Source of the DNA: Streptomyces sp. S465
Lineage (GTDB): Bacteria > Actinomycetota > Actinomycetes > Streptomycetales > Streptomycetaceae
DNA length: 64,000 bases
Direction: 5' to 3'
Assembly: GCF_026898115.1 (NCBI RefSeq)
Contig: NZ_CP114036.1
Coordinates: 5,016,001-5,080,000, forward strand
A program made the position numbers and the translations under genes. Of the stretch, positions 18,339-26,876 are shown piece after piece (the stretch's first letter is position 1; each line of letters starts with the position of its first letter). The notes below the pieces were generated by a model. It saw only the letters and a program-made list of their open reading frames with translations. It did no database searches and was not told the origin of the DNA.

Positions 18339-18977
18339 ATGCTCACGACCCTCAAGACTGCCTACACCGATACCCGCGCCGCCGATCTCGCCTGGAGCCT
18401 GGGACGGGAACCGCTTCCCGCCCTCGCCGTACTCGATCTGCGACTCCATGGCTTCGCCGTCCAGTTGAGGCTGCTGGGAGCTTCGCACCAGGTCCTCCTC
18501 GAAGGGGAGGACGGCCGTTGTTCGGAGACCGTGGCCTGTATGTCCGGCAACAGCACCCCGCTGCCGCTGGGGGTCTCCACGCTCGTCGACGGCCGTGAAT
18601 ACGAGTTCGCGGCGCGCGTCGAAGAGTTGTCGCAAGGAGCCTTCGCCGGGCGCGCGCAGGAGTTGCTCGCCCTGGTGTCCGACCATCCGCACGGTCTGGC
18701 CGGCACCTTTCCCGGCAGCCCGCACGCGTTCACGGCGCTGCTCGCGCAGTGGCACGAGGGCACGGTGGGATGGCGGACCTGGCATGCCTATCCCCAGGAG
18801 GGCCGGCTGGTCACCACCCGCACCTGCGTGGGGGCCAGGGTGCCGGCCGCGCTCCGGCCGCCGGGAGCCGGTGGGCTCGACATGGGCGGACTGCCGAGTG
18901 GATTGCCCGGCGGACTGCCTGATGGGCTGTCGGGCGGAGTGCCGGGTGGGGTGTCCTCTCACGTTCCGTGCGGGTGA
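18339..18977 (+). CDS. DUF2617-family protein
   Basis: This 212-residue protein begins MLTTLKTAYTDTRAADLAW, which I recognise as DUF2617, a family usually found next to a membrane spermidine-synthase-like gene, as here. The core runs to about residue 175 and includes LDLRLHGFAVQLRLLGASHQV. After it comes a tail of Gly-Leu-Pro/Gly-Val-Pro repeats (GLPSGLPGGLPDGLSGG), encoded by a GGNNTG-type DNA repeat and probably disordered. ATG 18339 is chosen over an upstream TTG. Function is unknown; the partnership with the downstream gene suggests polyamine or lipid-linked chemistry. Confidence 0.85.
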   Translation: MLTTLKTAYTDTRAADLAWSLGREPLPALAVLDLRLHGFAVQLRLLGASHQVLLEGEDGRCSETVACMSGNSTPLPLGVSTLVDGREYEFAARVEELSQGAFAGRAQELLALVSDHPHGLAGTFPGSPHAFTALLAQWHEGTVGWRTWHAYPQEGRLVTTRTCVGARVPAALRPPGAGGLDMGGLPSGLPGGLPDGLSGGVPGGVSSHVPCG

Positions 18978-19071
18978 GGTGCCTCGACGCGTATCAAGGC
19001 CAGACGTACGAACGGCAATGCACTCGTACGGGGGACGAGACGTAGGCCAAATGTGACGTAACGTTCCCTTT

Positions 19072-20661
19072 GTGATCGATTCGCCGATGTCCGCCGTCTC
19101 GGATGCGCCGCCGTCGCCGGAGTCCCCGCCTCCGGTGCGGTTGCCCGTGCGGGCGGGGCTCGGCCGCTTTCTCGTGCTCGGCACGGTCTTCGTCTGCGCC
19201 GCCTGCGGGCTGGTCTACGAACTCGAACTCGTCGCCCTGGCCTCGTACCTGGTGGGTGACTCGGTCACCCAGGCGTCCGTGGTGCTGTCCGTGATGGTCT
19301 TCGCCATGGGGGTCGGCTCGCTGCTGGCCAAGCGGCTGCGCTGCCGGGCCGCCGTCGGCTTCGGCGCGGTCGAGGCGGTGCTCGCGCTCGTCGGCGGCTG
19401 TTCGGCGATGGCGCTGTACGCGTGCTTCGCCTGGTGCGGTCACTCGCGCACCGCGCTCGTCGGCTTCTCGTTCGCCATCGGTGTGCTGATCGGCGCCGAG
19501 GTGCCGCTGCTGATGACCCTGATCCAGCGGGTGCGCCGGCAGGACGCGGGCGGCGCGGTGGCCGATCTGTTCGCGGCGGACTACGTGGGCGCGCTGGTCG
19601 GCGGGCTCGCCTTCCCCTTCCTGCTGCTGCCCGGGTTCGGGCAGCTGACCGGCGCGCTGGTCACCGGCGCGGTCAACGCGGTCGCGGGCGGGGCGCTGGT
19701 GCTCTGGCTGTTCCGCCGCGATCTGAGCGTACGGGCGCGGTGGACGCTGATCGTCGCCAACGGGCTGGTGCTCGCCGTGCTGGCCGCCGGCGCCGCACTG
19801 ACCCCCGCCTTCGAGCGGGCCGCCCGGCAGGCCGTCTACGGACCGGGGGTGCGGGTCGCGCTGCGCTCCGGCGAGCAGGAGATCGTGCTGACGGGCGGGG
19901 GAGCGAGCGGGCGTCCGGTGTCCCTCTTCCTGGGCGGGCGGCTGCGGGTCAGCGGGCGCGACGAGTTCCGCTTCCACGAGGCGCTGATCCACCCGGCGAT
20001 GGCCGCCGGACCGCACCGCCGGGTCCTGGTGCTCGGCGGGGGCGACGGGCTCGCGGTGCGCGAGGTCCTGCGGTACGCGGGGGTCCGGTCGGTGACCGTC
20101 GTGGAGCGCGACGCGCAGGTGGTCCGGCTGGCCCGGCACGACCCGGACCTGTCGGCGCTCAACCACGGCGCCTACCGCGATCCTCGGGTGCGGGCGGTGA
20201 CGGCGGACGCCTTCGACTGGCTGCGCCGGCCCGTGGCGTACGACGTGGTGGTCTGCGATCTGCCCGGCCCCGAGCTCACCGGGAGCACCAAGTACTACTC
20301 CCAGGAGTTCTACGGCCTGGCCGAGCGGGTGCTGACCCCCGGCGGCCGGCTGGTGGTCCACGCGGGGCCGCTGAGTCCCGCGCCGAGGGCGTTCTGGACG
20401 GTGGACGCGACGATGCGGTCGGTCGGCCTGCGGACCGCGCCCTATGTGATCGACACCCCGCGCCCCGGCCGCGGCCACCCGCACGACTGGGGCTTTGTAC
20501 TGGCGGCGCGCTCCCCGGTGGGGCTGCGGCTGGCCCCGCACGGCCCGCGGCCACGCTCCCTGACACCGGCGGGGCTGCGGGCGGCCCGCCGCGGGGCCGA
20601 GCGCGTCCGCGAGGCGGGTCTGCCCCCTTCCACGCTGATGCGTCCGCGCTATGCGGAGTGA
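19072..20661 (+). CDS. Membrane-bound polyamine aminopropyltransferase-like protein
   Basis: This 529-residue fusion has an N-terminal membrane domain of about seven helices (about 25-245) joined to a spermidine-synthase Rossmann domain (about 255-490). The S-adenosyl binding motif VLVLGGGDGLAVREV and TVVERDAQVVRLA are present, as is STKYYSQEFYGLA. At the catalytic site, usually DxxDP, the sequence is DLPGP (Asp396, Gly399), so the usual catalytic aspartate is absent. The GTG start lies 7 nt after TAACGT with no Shine-Dalgarno site, which suggests a leaderless mRNA. Paired with DUF2617. It may bind decarboxylated AdoMet without normal transfer, or use another residue. Confidence 0.88.
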   Translation: MIDSPMSAVSDAPPSPESPPPVRLPVRAGLGRFLVLGTVFVCAACGLVYELELVALASYLVGDSVTQASVVLSVMVFAMGVGSLLAKRLRCRAAVGFGAVEAVLALVGGCSAMALYACFAWCGHSRTALVGFSFAIGVLIGAEVPLLMTLIQRVRRQDAGGAVADLFAADYVGALVGGLAFPFLLLPGFGQLTGALVTGAVNAVAGGALVLWLFRRDLSVRARWTLIVANGLVLAVLAAGAALTPAFERAARQAVYGPGVRVALRSGEQEIVLTGGGASGRPVSLFLGGRLRVSGRDEFRFHEALIHPAMAAGPHRRVLVLGGGDGLAVREVLRYAGVRSVTVVERDAQVVRLARHDPDLSALNHGAYRDPRVRAVTADAFDWLRRPVAYDVVVCDLPGPELTGSTKYYSQEFYGLAERVLTPGGRLVVHAGPLSPAPRAFWTVDATMRSVGLRTAPYVIDTPRPGRGHPHDWGFVLAARSPVGLRLAPHGPRPRSLTPAGLRAARRGAERVREAGLPPSTLMRPRYAE

Positions 20662-20777
20662 GGCGTGCGCGGGTGACCGTGTGGCCCGGCCCCGCCGGGC
20701 CGGGGGCGGCGCGCCCGGTGGGGAAAGTTGCGTGGGAACGGGTCTCAGTGAACGTGCGATGGGTACTGTCTTGAGCT

Positions 20778-21674
20778 ATGGAGCATGAGGTGTTCGTTCC
20801 GTTTCCCGTCGACACCGTCCGGCTGGCGCTCGCGGAGCCCGACCGCGTCGCCCGTTGCGTTCCCGGGCTCCAGCAGGACGCCGATGAGGCCGCCGGTCCG
20901 CTCGCCGGCCGGCTGCGGCTGCGCATCGGCGGGTCCACCATCACCTACCGCGGCGCCCTGCGCGTCGGCCGGCGCGCGGATGTCTTCGAGATCGAGGGCG
21001 AGGGCACCGAGGTGCGCGGCGGCGGCTCGGTGAAGCTCGCGCTGACCGTGACGCCGAAGCCCGTCGAGGGCGGCACGGAGCTGCTCTGCTCCGGGACGGT
21101 CCGCAGCGAGGGGCGGCTGGCCGAGTTCGACGAGGAGGCGGCCACCACCGTGGCCCGCCGCCTGCTGGACCGGTTCGCCTCGGCGCTCGCGGCCGGGCTG
21201 GAGACGTCCCCGATCACCGCGGCCACCGAGGGCGAGGCCACCGGCGCGGCAGCCGAGGACGCGGCCGCCGAGGACGAGGGCGAGGGCGCGGCCGCCACCG
21301 GGGACGAGACCGGGCTGCCGACCGAGGCCGAGCTTCCGCTGTCGGCCGACGACATGGACATCGAGGACGTCGGCGATCTCGACGAGGCGGACGCCGTCGA
21401 GGAGCCCGTCGGCTTGGGCGACCTGGGCGACCTCGGCGATCTCGATGACCTGGACGAGGAGCCCCCGGCCGAGGCCGCCCACGCCCGCCGCACGATGATC
21501 GGCCGCTCCACCGAGGAGGTCGACCACGCCCCGCCGCGCGGCCGCTACGCCCCCGTCCCCGCGCCCGAGACCGTCTCCACCAGCGCCACACTGCGCTGGG
21601 CCGCGCCCGCCGCGGCCGTGGTGCTCGCCTCGGTCGTCGTGGTGGGACGTCGGGTACTTCGCCGCCGCCGGTGA
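20778..21674 (+). CDS. SRPBCC (CoxG-like) protein with C-terminal membrane anchor
   Basis: This 298-residue protein starts with a START/SRPBCC hydrophobic-ligand domain (about 1-145): EHEVFVPFPVDTVRLALAEPDRVARCVPG, GRLRLRIGGSTITYRG, ending RRLLDRFASALAAG. An acidic, disordered linker rich in Asp/Glu (about 150-240) follows. A single C-terminal helix (about 268-290) with a terminal RRVLRRRR makes it tail-anchored, the domain facing the cytoplasm. TACTGT lies 8 nt before the ATG and no ribosome-binding site is visible. The CoxG name comes from the fold; no carbon-monoxide dehydrogenase genes are nearby, so the ligand is unknown. The stop is just before the epimerase promoter. Confidence 0.85.
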   Translation: MEHEVFVPFPVDTVRLALAEPDRVARCVPGLQQDADEAAGPLAGRLRLRIGGSTITYRGALRVGRRADVFEIEGEGTEVRGGGSVKLALTVTPKPVEGGTELLCSGTVRSEGRLAEFDEEAATTVARRLLDRFASALAAGLETSPITAATEGEATGAAAEDAAAEDEGEGAAATGDETGLPTEAELPLSADDMDIEDVGDLDEADAVEEPVGLGDLGDLGDLDDLDEEPPAEAAHARRTMIGRSTEEVDHAPPRGRYAPVPAPETVSTSATLRWAAPAAAVVLASVVVVGRRVLRRRR

Positions 21675-21699
21675 GCGTGTGCGCATAGGGTCGGTAGCT

Positions 21700-22515
21700 G
21701 TGACCACCGAAGAGACAACGGAGACCAAGGGCGTACGGCTGACCGCCGGGGACGCCGAGCTGACCGTCTCACCCGAGCACGGCTGCCGTATCGGCTCACT
21801 GCGCATCGGCGGTACGGAGCTGCTGCGGCAGGGCCCGCGGTTCGGGTCGTTCCCGATGGTGCCGTGGTGCGGCCGCACCGGGCTGGGCCGGTTCCGCAAC
21901 GGCGGACGGACCCACCAGCTGCCCGTCAACTCCCCGCCGCACGCGATCCACGGAACCGGCCGGAACGTCGCCTGGACCCCGGTCAGCACCGGGCGGTCCA
22001 GCGCGGCCTTCACCTACGACCTCGCCGACCCCTGGCCGTACGAGGGCCGGGTCACCCAGACCTTCGAGCTCGCCCCGGACAGCCTGACCGTCACCATGAG
22101 CGTGGAGACCGAGGGCGATTCCTTCCCGGCGCAGGCGGGCTGGCACCCCTGGTTTCTGCGGAACCTGGGCGAGGGCGGTGCCGATGTCCAGCTCGCCTTC
22201 GACGCGGCGTGGCAGGAGGAGCGCGGGGAGGACCACCTGCCCACCGGCCACCGCATCGCGCCGAAGCCCGGCCCCTGGGACGACTGCTTCGGCATGCCGC
22301 AGGGCGTGGACGTCACGCTCACCTGGCCCGGCCGGCTCGAACTGAAGGTCACCAGCCGGACGGAGTGGGTGGTCGTCTACGACGAGCAGGCGGAGGCGGT
22401 GTGCGTGGAACCGCAGTCCGGGCCGCCCAACGGCCTCAACAGCCTGCCGCGCCTGGTCACCCCCATCGATCCGCTGGAGATCTCCATGACCTGGAGCTGG
22501 CGGGCACTGGCGTAG
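21700..22515 (+). CDS. Aldose 1-epimerase family protein
   Basis: This 271-residue galactose-mutarotase-like protein interconverts sugar anomers or acts on a related sugar phosphate. Conserved residues include MVPWCGRTGLGRFRNGG, the catalytic histidine in PPHAIHGTGRN, the second histidine in AGWHPWFLRN, and the general base region EAVCVEPQSGPPNGLN (Glu). I chose GTG 21700 because TAGGGT lies 8 nt upstream and no ribosome-binding site precedes GTG 21679. The protein lacks a signal peptide, so it is cytoplasmic. The substrate is not defined by context. Confidence 0.88.
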   Translation: MTTEETTETKGVRLTAGDAELTVSPEHGCRIGSLRIGGTELLRQGPRFGSFPMVPWCGRTGLGRFRNGGRTHQLPVNSPPHAIHGTGRNVAWTPVSTGRSSAAFTYDLADPWPYEGRVTQTFELAPDSLTVTMSVETEGDSFPAQAGWHPWFLRNLGEGGADVQLAFDAAWQEERGEDHLPTGHRIAPKPGPWDDCFGMPQGVDVTLTWPGRLELKVTSRTEWVVVYDEQAEAVCVEPQSGPPNGLNSLPRLVTPIDPLEISMTWSWRALA

Positions 22516-22562
22516 CGGAGCGGCTTGGAGGGGGCCGAGGGCCACGGCTTAAGCTCATGCGC

Positions 22563-23102
22563 ATGAGCGATGCGCGTGAGGCCCTGCTTCAGCAGATCAA
22601 GGACAAGGCCGTGGTCCACGGCAAGGTGACCCTCTCCTCCGGGCGTGAGGCCGACTACTACATCGACCTGCGCCGGGTCACCCTGGACGCCGAGGCCGCG
22701 CCGCTGGTCGGGCAGGTCATGCTCGCCACCACGGCCGATCTGGAGTACGACGCGGTGGGCGGGCTGACGCTCGGCGCCGACCCGGTGGCCACGTCCATGC
22801 TGCACGCGGCCGCCGCGCGCGGCCGTCGGCTCGACGCCTTCGTGGTCCGCAAGGCCCAGAAGACCCACGGGATGCAGCGGCGGATCGAGGGCCCGGACAT
22901 CGCGGGCCGCCGGGTGCTGGTCGTCGAGGACACCTCCACCACCGGCGGCTCGCCGCTGACCGCGGTGGAGGCGGCGCGGGAGGCGGGTGCGGAGGTCGTC
23001 GCGGTGGCGACGATCGTCGAGCGCGGCGCCGCACCGGCGATCGCGGACGCCGGGCTGCCGTACCTCCCGGCGTACTCACTCGCCGACCTCGGGCTGAGCT
23101 GA
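22563..23102 (+). CDS. pyrE: Orotate phosphoribosyltransferase
   Basis: PyrE joins orotate to PRPP to give OMP in pyrimidine synthesis. The 179-residue sequence has the N-terminal hood FTLSSGREA-like segment (VTLSSGREADYYIDLRR), the flexible loop KAQKTHGMQRRIEG and the PRPP motif VLVVEDTSTTGGS. In the PRPP motif the classic Asp-Asp pair reads Glu-Asp, seen in several actinobacterial relatives. ATG 22563 lies 7 nt after TAAGCT, consistent with a leaderless mRNA; ATG 22557 is too close to that box. It is followed by a parS-bearing intergenic region and fba. Confidence 0.95.
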   Translation: MSDAREALLQQIKDKAVVHGKVTLSSGREADYYIDLRRVTLDAEAAPLVGQVMLATTADLEYDAVGGLTLGADPVATSMLHAAAARGRRLDAFVVRKAQKTHGMQRRIEGPDIAGRRVLVVEDTSTTGGSPLTAVEAAREAGAEVVAVATIVERGAAPAIADAGLPYLPAYSLADLGLS

Positions 23103-23139
23103 ACCCCGGCCGACCTCGGGCTGAGCCGGTGTGGGTGGG

Positions 23140-23153
23140 GTTTCACGTGAAAC
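23140..23153. other. parS centromere-like site
   Basis: GTTTCACGTGAAAC is an exact 14-bp palindrome and matches the consensus ParB-binding site of Streptomyces chromosomes. It lies in the pyrE-fba gap, 38 bp after pyrE. Streptomyces carry many parS sites around oriC, so the site points to an origin-proximal location. The palindrome extends one base on each side (G/C), and a GGGTGGG/CCACCCC near-repeat flanks it. Confidence 0.85.
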
Positions 23154-23291
23154 CACCCCACCCCCGTCCGTGTGGTCCCCGCGTGCGCCGAGTGGAGCAA
23201 TCGGCGGAGTCTGGGATTATGGCCCCGACGATGACGTCGCCCCTAGGTCAGGGCCAAGAACGACTAACCCGCACACACAAGGAGCGGACAG

Positions 23292-24314
23292 ATGCCCATC
23301 GCATCCCCTGAGATCTACAACGAGATGCTCGACCGGGCGAAGGCGGGCAAGTTCGCCTACCCGGCGATCAACGTGACGTCGACGCAGACTCTGCACGCCG
23401 CCCTGCGCGGCTTCGCCGAGGCGGAGAGCGACGGCATCGTCCAAATCTCCACCGGTGGTGCCGAGTTCCTGGGTGGCCAGTACCAGAAGGACATGGTGAC
23501 CGGTGCGGTCGGCCTCGCCGAGTTCGCGCATGTCGTCGCCGAGAAGTACCCGGTGAACATCGCCCTCCACACCGACCACTGCCCCAAGGACAAGCTGGAC
23601 GGCTATGTCCGCCCGCTGCTCAAGGTCTCCCAGGAGCGCGTCGCCAAGGGCCAGAACCCGCTGTTCCAGTCCCACATGTGGGACGGCTCCGCCGAGACGC
23701 TCGACGACAACCTCCGCATCGCGCAGGAGCTGCTCGCCGAGGCCGTCAAGGCGAAGATCATCCTCGAGGTCGAGATCACCCCGACCGGTGGTGAGGAGGA
23801 CGGCATCTCGCATGAGATCAACGACGAGCTCTACACGACGGTCGACGACACGCTGCGCACCGCCGAGGCCCTCGGCCTGGGCGACAAGGGCCGCTACCTG
23901 CTGGCCGCCTCCTTCGGCAACGTCCACGGTGTCTACAAGCCGGGCAACGTCGTCCTCCGTCCGGAGCTGCTGCGTCAGCTCCAGGACGGTGTCGCCGCGA
24001 AGTACGGCAAGCAGGACCCGTTCTTCTTCGTCTTCCACGGCGGCTCCGGCTCCACGGAGGAGGAGATCCGCACCGCGCTGGAGAACGGCGTGGTGAAGAT
24101 GAACCTCGACACGGACACCCAGTACGCCTTCACCCGCCCGATCGCGGACCACATGTTCCGCAACTACGACGGGGTGCTGAAGGTCGACGGCGAGGTCGGC
24201 AACAAGAAGACCTACGACCCGCGCAGCTGGGGCAAGCTCGCCGAGAAGGGGATGGCCGAGCGGGTCACCAAGGCGTGTGAGAACCTCCGGTCCACCGGGA
24301 CGAAGCTGAAGTAA
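23292..24314 (+). CDS. fba: Class II fructose-bisphosphate aldolase
   Basis: This 340-residue zinc aldolase splits fructose 1,6-bisphosphate in glycolysis and runs in reverse in gluconeogenesis. Zinc and substrate motifs are NIALHTDHCPKDK (Asp, His), EVEITPTGGEEDG, ASFGNVHGVYKPG (His) and VFHGGSGSTEEEI (His, phosphate-binding Gly/Ser), ending with MNLDTDTQYAFTRP. Length and motifs fit the class IIA group. AAGGAG nine bases upstream supports ATG 23292. It is a single gene ended by a hairpin; its codon use is strongly C-ending, as for a highly expressed gene. Confidence 0.97.
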   Translation: MPIASPEIYNEMLDRAKAGKFAYPAINVTSTQTLHAALRGFAEAESDGIVQISTGGAEFLGGQYQKDMVTGAVGLAEFAHVVAEKYPVNIALHTDHCPKDKLDGYVRPLLKVSQERVAKGQNPLFQSHMWDGSAETLDDNLRIAQELLAEAVKAKIILEVEITPTGGEEDGISHEINDELYTTVDDTLRTAEALGLGDKGRYLLAASFGNVHGVYKPGNVVLRPELLRQLQDGVAAKYGKQDPFFFVFHGGSGSTEEEIRTALENGVVKMNLDTDTQYAFTRPIADHMFRNYDGVLKVDGEVGNKKTYDPRSWGKLAEKGMAERVTKACENLRSTGTKLK

Positions 24315-24322
24315 TTCCGCGG

Positions 24323-24345
24323 CTCGAGCAGTTCTGCTGCTCGAG
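24323..24345 (+). terminator. Hairpin after fba
   Basis: A perfect 9-bp stem CTCGAGCAG/CTGCTCGAG with a TTCTG loop starts 9 bp after the fba stop. Confidence 0.75.
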
Positions 24346-24476
24346 TGGTTCTCCGGTTCGAGTGGGTTCTGCTGCTCGCGCCTTCCGGGCCCGGCGCTCG
24401 CCTTCGCGGCGAGCCGCCGGGCCCGTTCACGTGGTGGGTTGGCCCCGTGGGGGCCGTACGCGGGATGATTCCAGGT

Positions 24477-26087
24477 ATGGCAGGTGTGCGGCTCTCCGCG
24501 CCGGCGGGGCGGTGGCTGGTGTTCACCACCGTGCTGGGCTCCGCCATGGCCTTGCTCGACAGCACCGTCGTCAATGTGGCCCTGCCGCGCATCGGGCTCG
24601 ATCTGGGCGCCGACCTGGCCGTACTCCAGTGGACCGTCAACGCCTACATGCTCACCCTCGCCGGACTGATCCTGCTCGGCGGGGCGCTCGGGGACCGGTT
24701 CGGGCGGCGGCGGGTGTTCGTCACCGGGGTGGTGTGGTTCGCGCTGGCCTCGCTGGCGTGCGGGCTGGCGCCGAACGCCGCGGTGCTCATCGCCGCGCGG
24801 GCGTTTCAGGGCATCGGCGGGGCGCTGCTCACCCCCGGATCGCTCGCGCTGATCCAGTCGGTGATCCACGCCGATGACCGGGCGCGGGCGATCGGGCTGT
24901 GGTCCGGCTTCGGCGGGGTCGGGGCCGCGATCGGGCCGTTCCTCGGCGGCTGGCTGGTGGACGGGCCCGGCTGGCGCTGGGTGTTCTTCCTCAATGTGCC
25001 GCTGGCTGCGGTGTGCGCGCCGGTCGCTTTGCGCCATGTGCCGGAGACCAGCGATCCACAGGCGCGCGGCCGGTTCGACGTCCTCGGCGCCGTGCTGGGC
25101 GCGGCCGCGCTCGGCCTGGTCACGTACGCGCTGATCGCCGCGCCGCAAAAGGGCGTCTCGCCCGCGGTGGTGGTCCCGGCCGTCGCCGGACTGGCGCTGG
25201 GGGCGGCCTTCGTCGCCGTGGAGCGCAGGCGTCCCGAGCCGATGCTGCCGCTCTCCATCTTCTCGTCCCGCCAGTTCAGCGCCGTCAACGCGGTGACCCT
25301 GTGCGTCTACGCGGCCTTCAGCGGCTTCTTCTTCCTCTCGGTGCTCGACCTCCAGGTGGTCGTGGGCTACTCCGCGCTGGCCGCCGGTACCGCGCTGCTG
25401 CCCACGACGGCGCTGATGCTGGTGTTGTCGGCCCGCTCGGGAGAGCTGGGCGCGCGCATCGGCCCGCGCATCCCGCTGACCGTCGGCCCGCTGCTGTGCG
25501 CGGCGGGGATGCTGCTGATGACCCGGGCCGGGGCGGGGGCGGTCTACTGGCGGGACATCCTGCCCGCGCTGGTGGTGCTGGGCATGGGCATGGTGGTGCT
25601 GGTCGCCCCGCTCACCGCGACCGTCCTGGCTTCGGTGGACGTCGGCCGCGCGGGTCTGGCCAGCGGTATCAACAACGCGGCGGCGCGTGCGGCGGGACTG
25701 GTCTCGGTGGCGGCGCTGCCACTGCTCGCGGGGATGGGCCCGGAGGCGTACCGGTCGCCGGACGCGTTCGCCGACACCTTCCGGCGGGCGATGCCGATCT
25801 GTGCCGGGGTGCTGGTGCTGGGCGCGATCCTCGCCTGGCGCACGGTGCGCTCGGACGCCCTGGAGCGGGCGGGGGCGGACGTGGGTGCGGAGGCGGTCGC
25901 CGAAGCGGGTGCGGAAGCGGGTGCCGAGGCGGTCGCGGGGCCGGAGGGGGCCGAGGCCGTCGCGCCCGGAGAACGGGCGAAGGGCGCCGAGCGCGCCGAG
26001 CGGCCCCCGTGCCGTCCCGAGTGCGCCTACCACTGCGGTGTGTCCGCCCCGCCCCTGGACCCGGGCGAGCAGCGCCCCCACACCTGA
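24477..26087 (+). CDS. DHA2-family MFS drug exporter
   Basis: This 536-residue exporter has about 14 membrane helices. Motifs of the 14-TM DHA2 group are LLDSTVVNVALPRIGLDLG in helix 1, WTVNAYMLTLAGLILLGGALGDRFGRRR (motif A), RAFQGIGGALLTPGSLAL and GFGGVGAAIGPFLGGWLVDG (motif C, antiporter signature). It most likely expels drugs or secondary metabolites by proton exchange. The C-terminal tail of about 60 residues is Ala/Glu/Gly rich and contains degenerate GAEA repeats. ATG 24477 is chosen; the longer frame to 24345 overlaps the fba terminator. Confidence 0.9.
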   Translation: MAGVRLSAPAGRWLVFTTVLGSAMALLDSTVVNVALPRIGLDLGADLAVLQWTVNAYMLTLAGLILLGGALGDRFGRRRVFVTGVVWFALASLACGLAPNAAVLIAARAFQGIGGALLTPGSLALIQSVIHADDRARAIGLWSGFGGVGAAIGPFLGGWLVDGPGWRWVFFLNVPLAAVCAPVALRHVPETSDPQARGRFDVLGAVLGAAALGLVTYALIAAPQKGVSPAVVVPAVAGLALGAAFVAVERRRPEPMLPLSIFSSRQFSAVNAVTLCVYAAFSGFFFLSVLDLQVVVGYSALAAGTALLPTTALMLVLSARSGELGARIGPRIPLTVGPLLCAAGMLLMTRAGAGAVYWRDILPALVVLGMGMVVLVAPLTATVLASVDVGRAGLASGINNAAARAAGLVSVAALPLLAGMGPEAYRSPDAFADTFRRAMPICAGVLVLGAILAWRTVRSDALERAGADVGAEAVAEAGAEAGAEAVAGPEGAEAVAPGERAKGAERAERPPCRPECAYHCGVSAPPLDPGEQRPHT

Positions 26088-26214
26088 CCCGCGCCCTCGT
26101 CCGCCCCCTGGACCGAGGCCCGAGGATCGAGGACCGAAGCTCCCAGGACCGACTCGGCGGGCCGGTTGGCTTGAGCGTGTCGGGTGGGGCTCCGGACCAG
26201 GCAGACTGGAACCC

Positions 26215-26628
26215 ATGGCCATTCACGAGAACCTGCTCGGGGGACCGCCCCCGACCCATCTGCCCGACGACCCCGAGCCGCGGGAGCTGCTCGCCTCCGG
26301 CGCGGCCCCGGCCGAGGTCGCCGCGAAGTACCCGGCCTCCTCGCTCGCCTGGGCGCAGCTCGCCGACGAGGCGTTCGAGGGCGGCCGGGTGGTCGAGTCC
26401 TACGCGTACGCCCGCACCGGCTACCACCGCGGACTCGATGCCCTGCGCCGCAACGGCTGGAAGGGCCACGGTCCGGTGCCCTTCGAGCACGAGCCCAACC
26501 GTGGCTTCCTGCGCGCCCTGCACGCGCTCGCACGCGCCGCGCAGGCCATCGGTGAGCAGGAGGAGTACGAGCGCTGCTCCACCTTCCTCCGCGAGAGCTC
26601 CCCGACCGCGGCGGACACGCTTTCCTGA
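26215..26628 (+). CDS. DUF3151-family protein
   Basis: This 137-residue protein, opening MAIHENLLGGPPPTHLPDD, is a DUF3151 member, a small actinobacterial family of unknown function. It is mostly helical, with tetratricopeptide-like pattern SSLAWAQLADEAFEGGRVVESYAYARTGYHRG. CAGACT lies 7 nt before ATG 26215 and no ribosome-binding site is seen, so the mRNA may be leaderless. It sits between the exporter and kynA and is separated from kynA by a hairpin, so cotranscription is unlikely. Confidence 0.88.
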   Translation: MAIHENLLGGPPPTHLPDDPEPRELLASGAAPAEVAAKYPASSLAWAQLADEAFEGGRVVESYAYARTGYHRGLDALRRNGWKGHGPVPFEHEPNRGFLRALHALARAAQAIGEQEEYERCSTFLRESSPTAADTLS

Positions 26629-26699
26629 GCTGCCGCTACCTTTCTCCACCTGCCTCGTCTCAGTCGTCTCCGCTGAACTGAGGCGTAACCAGACGCACC

Positions 26700-26732
26700 G
26701 GGCCTGTGGGGCGGCATACGCCCCACGGGCCC
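26700..26732 (+). terminator. Hairpin between DUF3151 gene and kynA
   Basis: The stem GTGGGGCG/CGCCCCAC with a GCATA loop is extended by GGGCC/GGCCC across a T-G wobble, giving about 14 bp. A second hairpin, GGGGCCC/GGGCCCC, at 26778-26801 lies closer to kynA and could act in its leader. Confidence 0.75.
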
Positions 26733-26876
26733 CTTCCGTACTTGCCGTTCCTCCGCGCGACACGGATGATGCGGAGCGGGGCCCCTTCGGCTGTGGGCCC
26801 CGAGGGGACCGGGGCTCCGAGACCGAGAGGAAGGGGCGGACCGCTACCCGGTAGCGAGCAGTACACAGGAGACGCG

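Noticed and set aside
24345..24476. Upstream start for the MFS exporter
   Set aside because: It would begin inside the fba terminator and adds a stretch without family similarity.
26778..26801. Riboswitch before kynA
   Set aside because: Only a simple GC hairpin is present; no conserved riboswitch core could be recognised.
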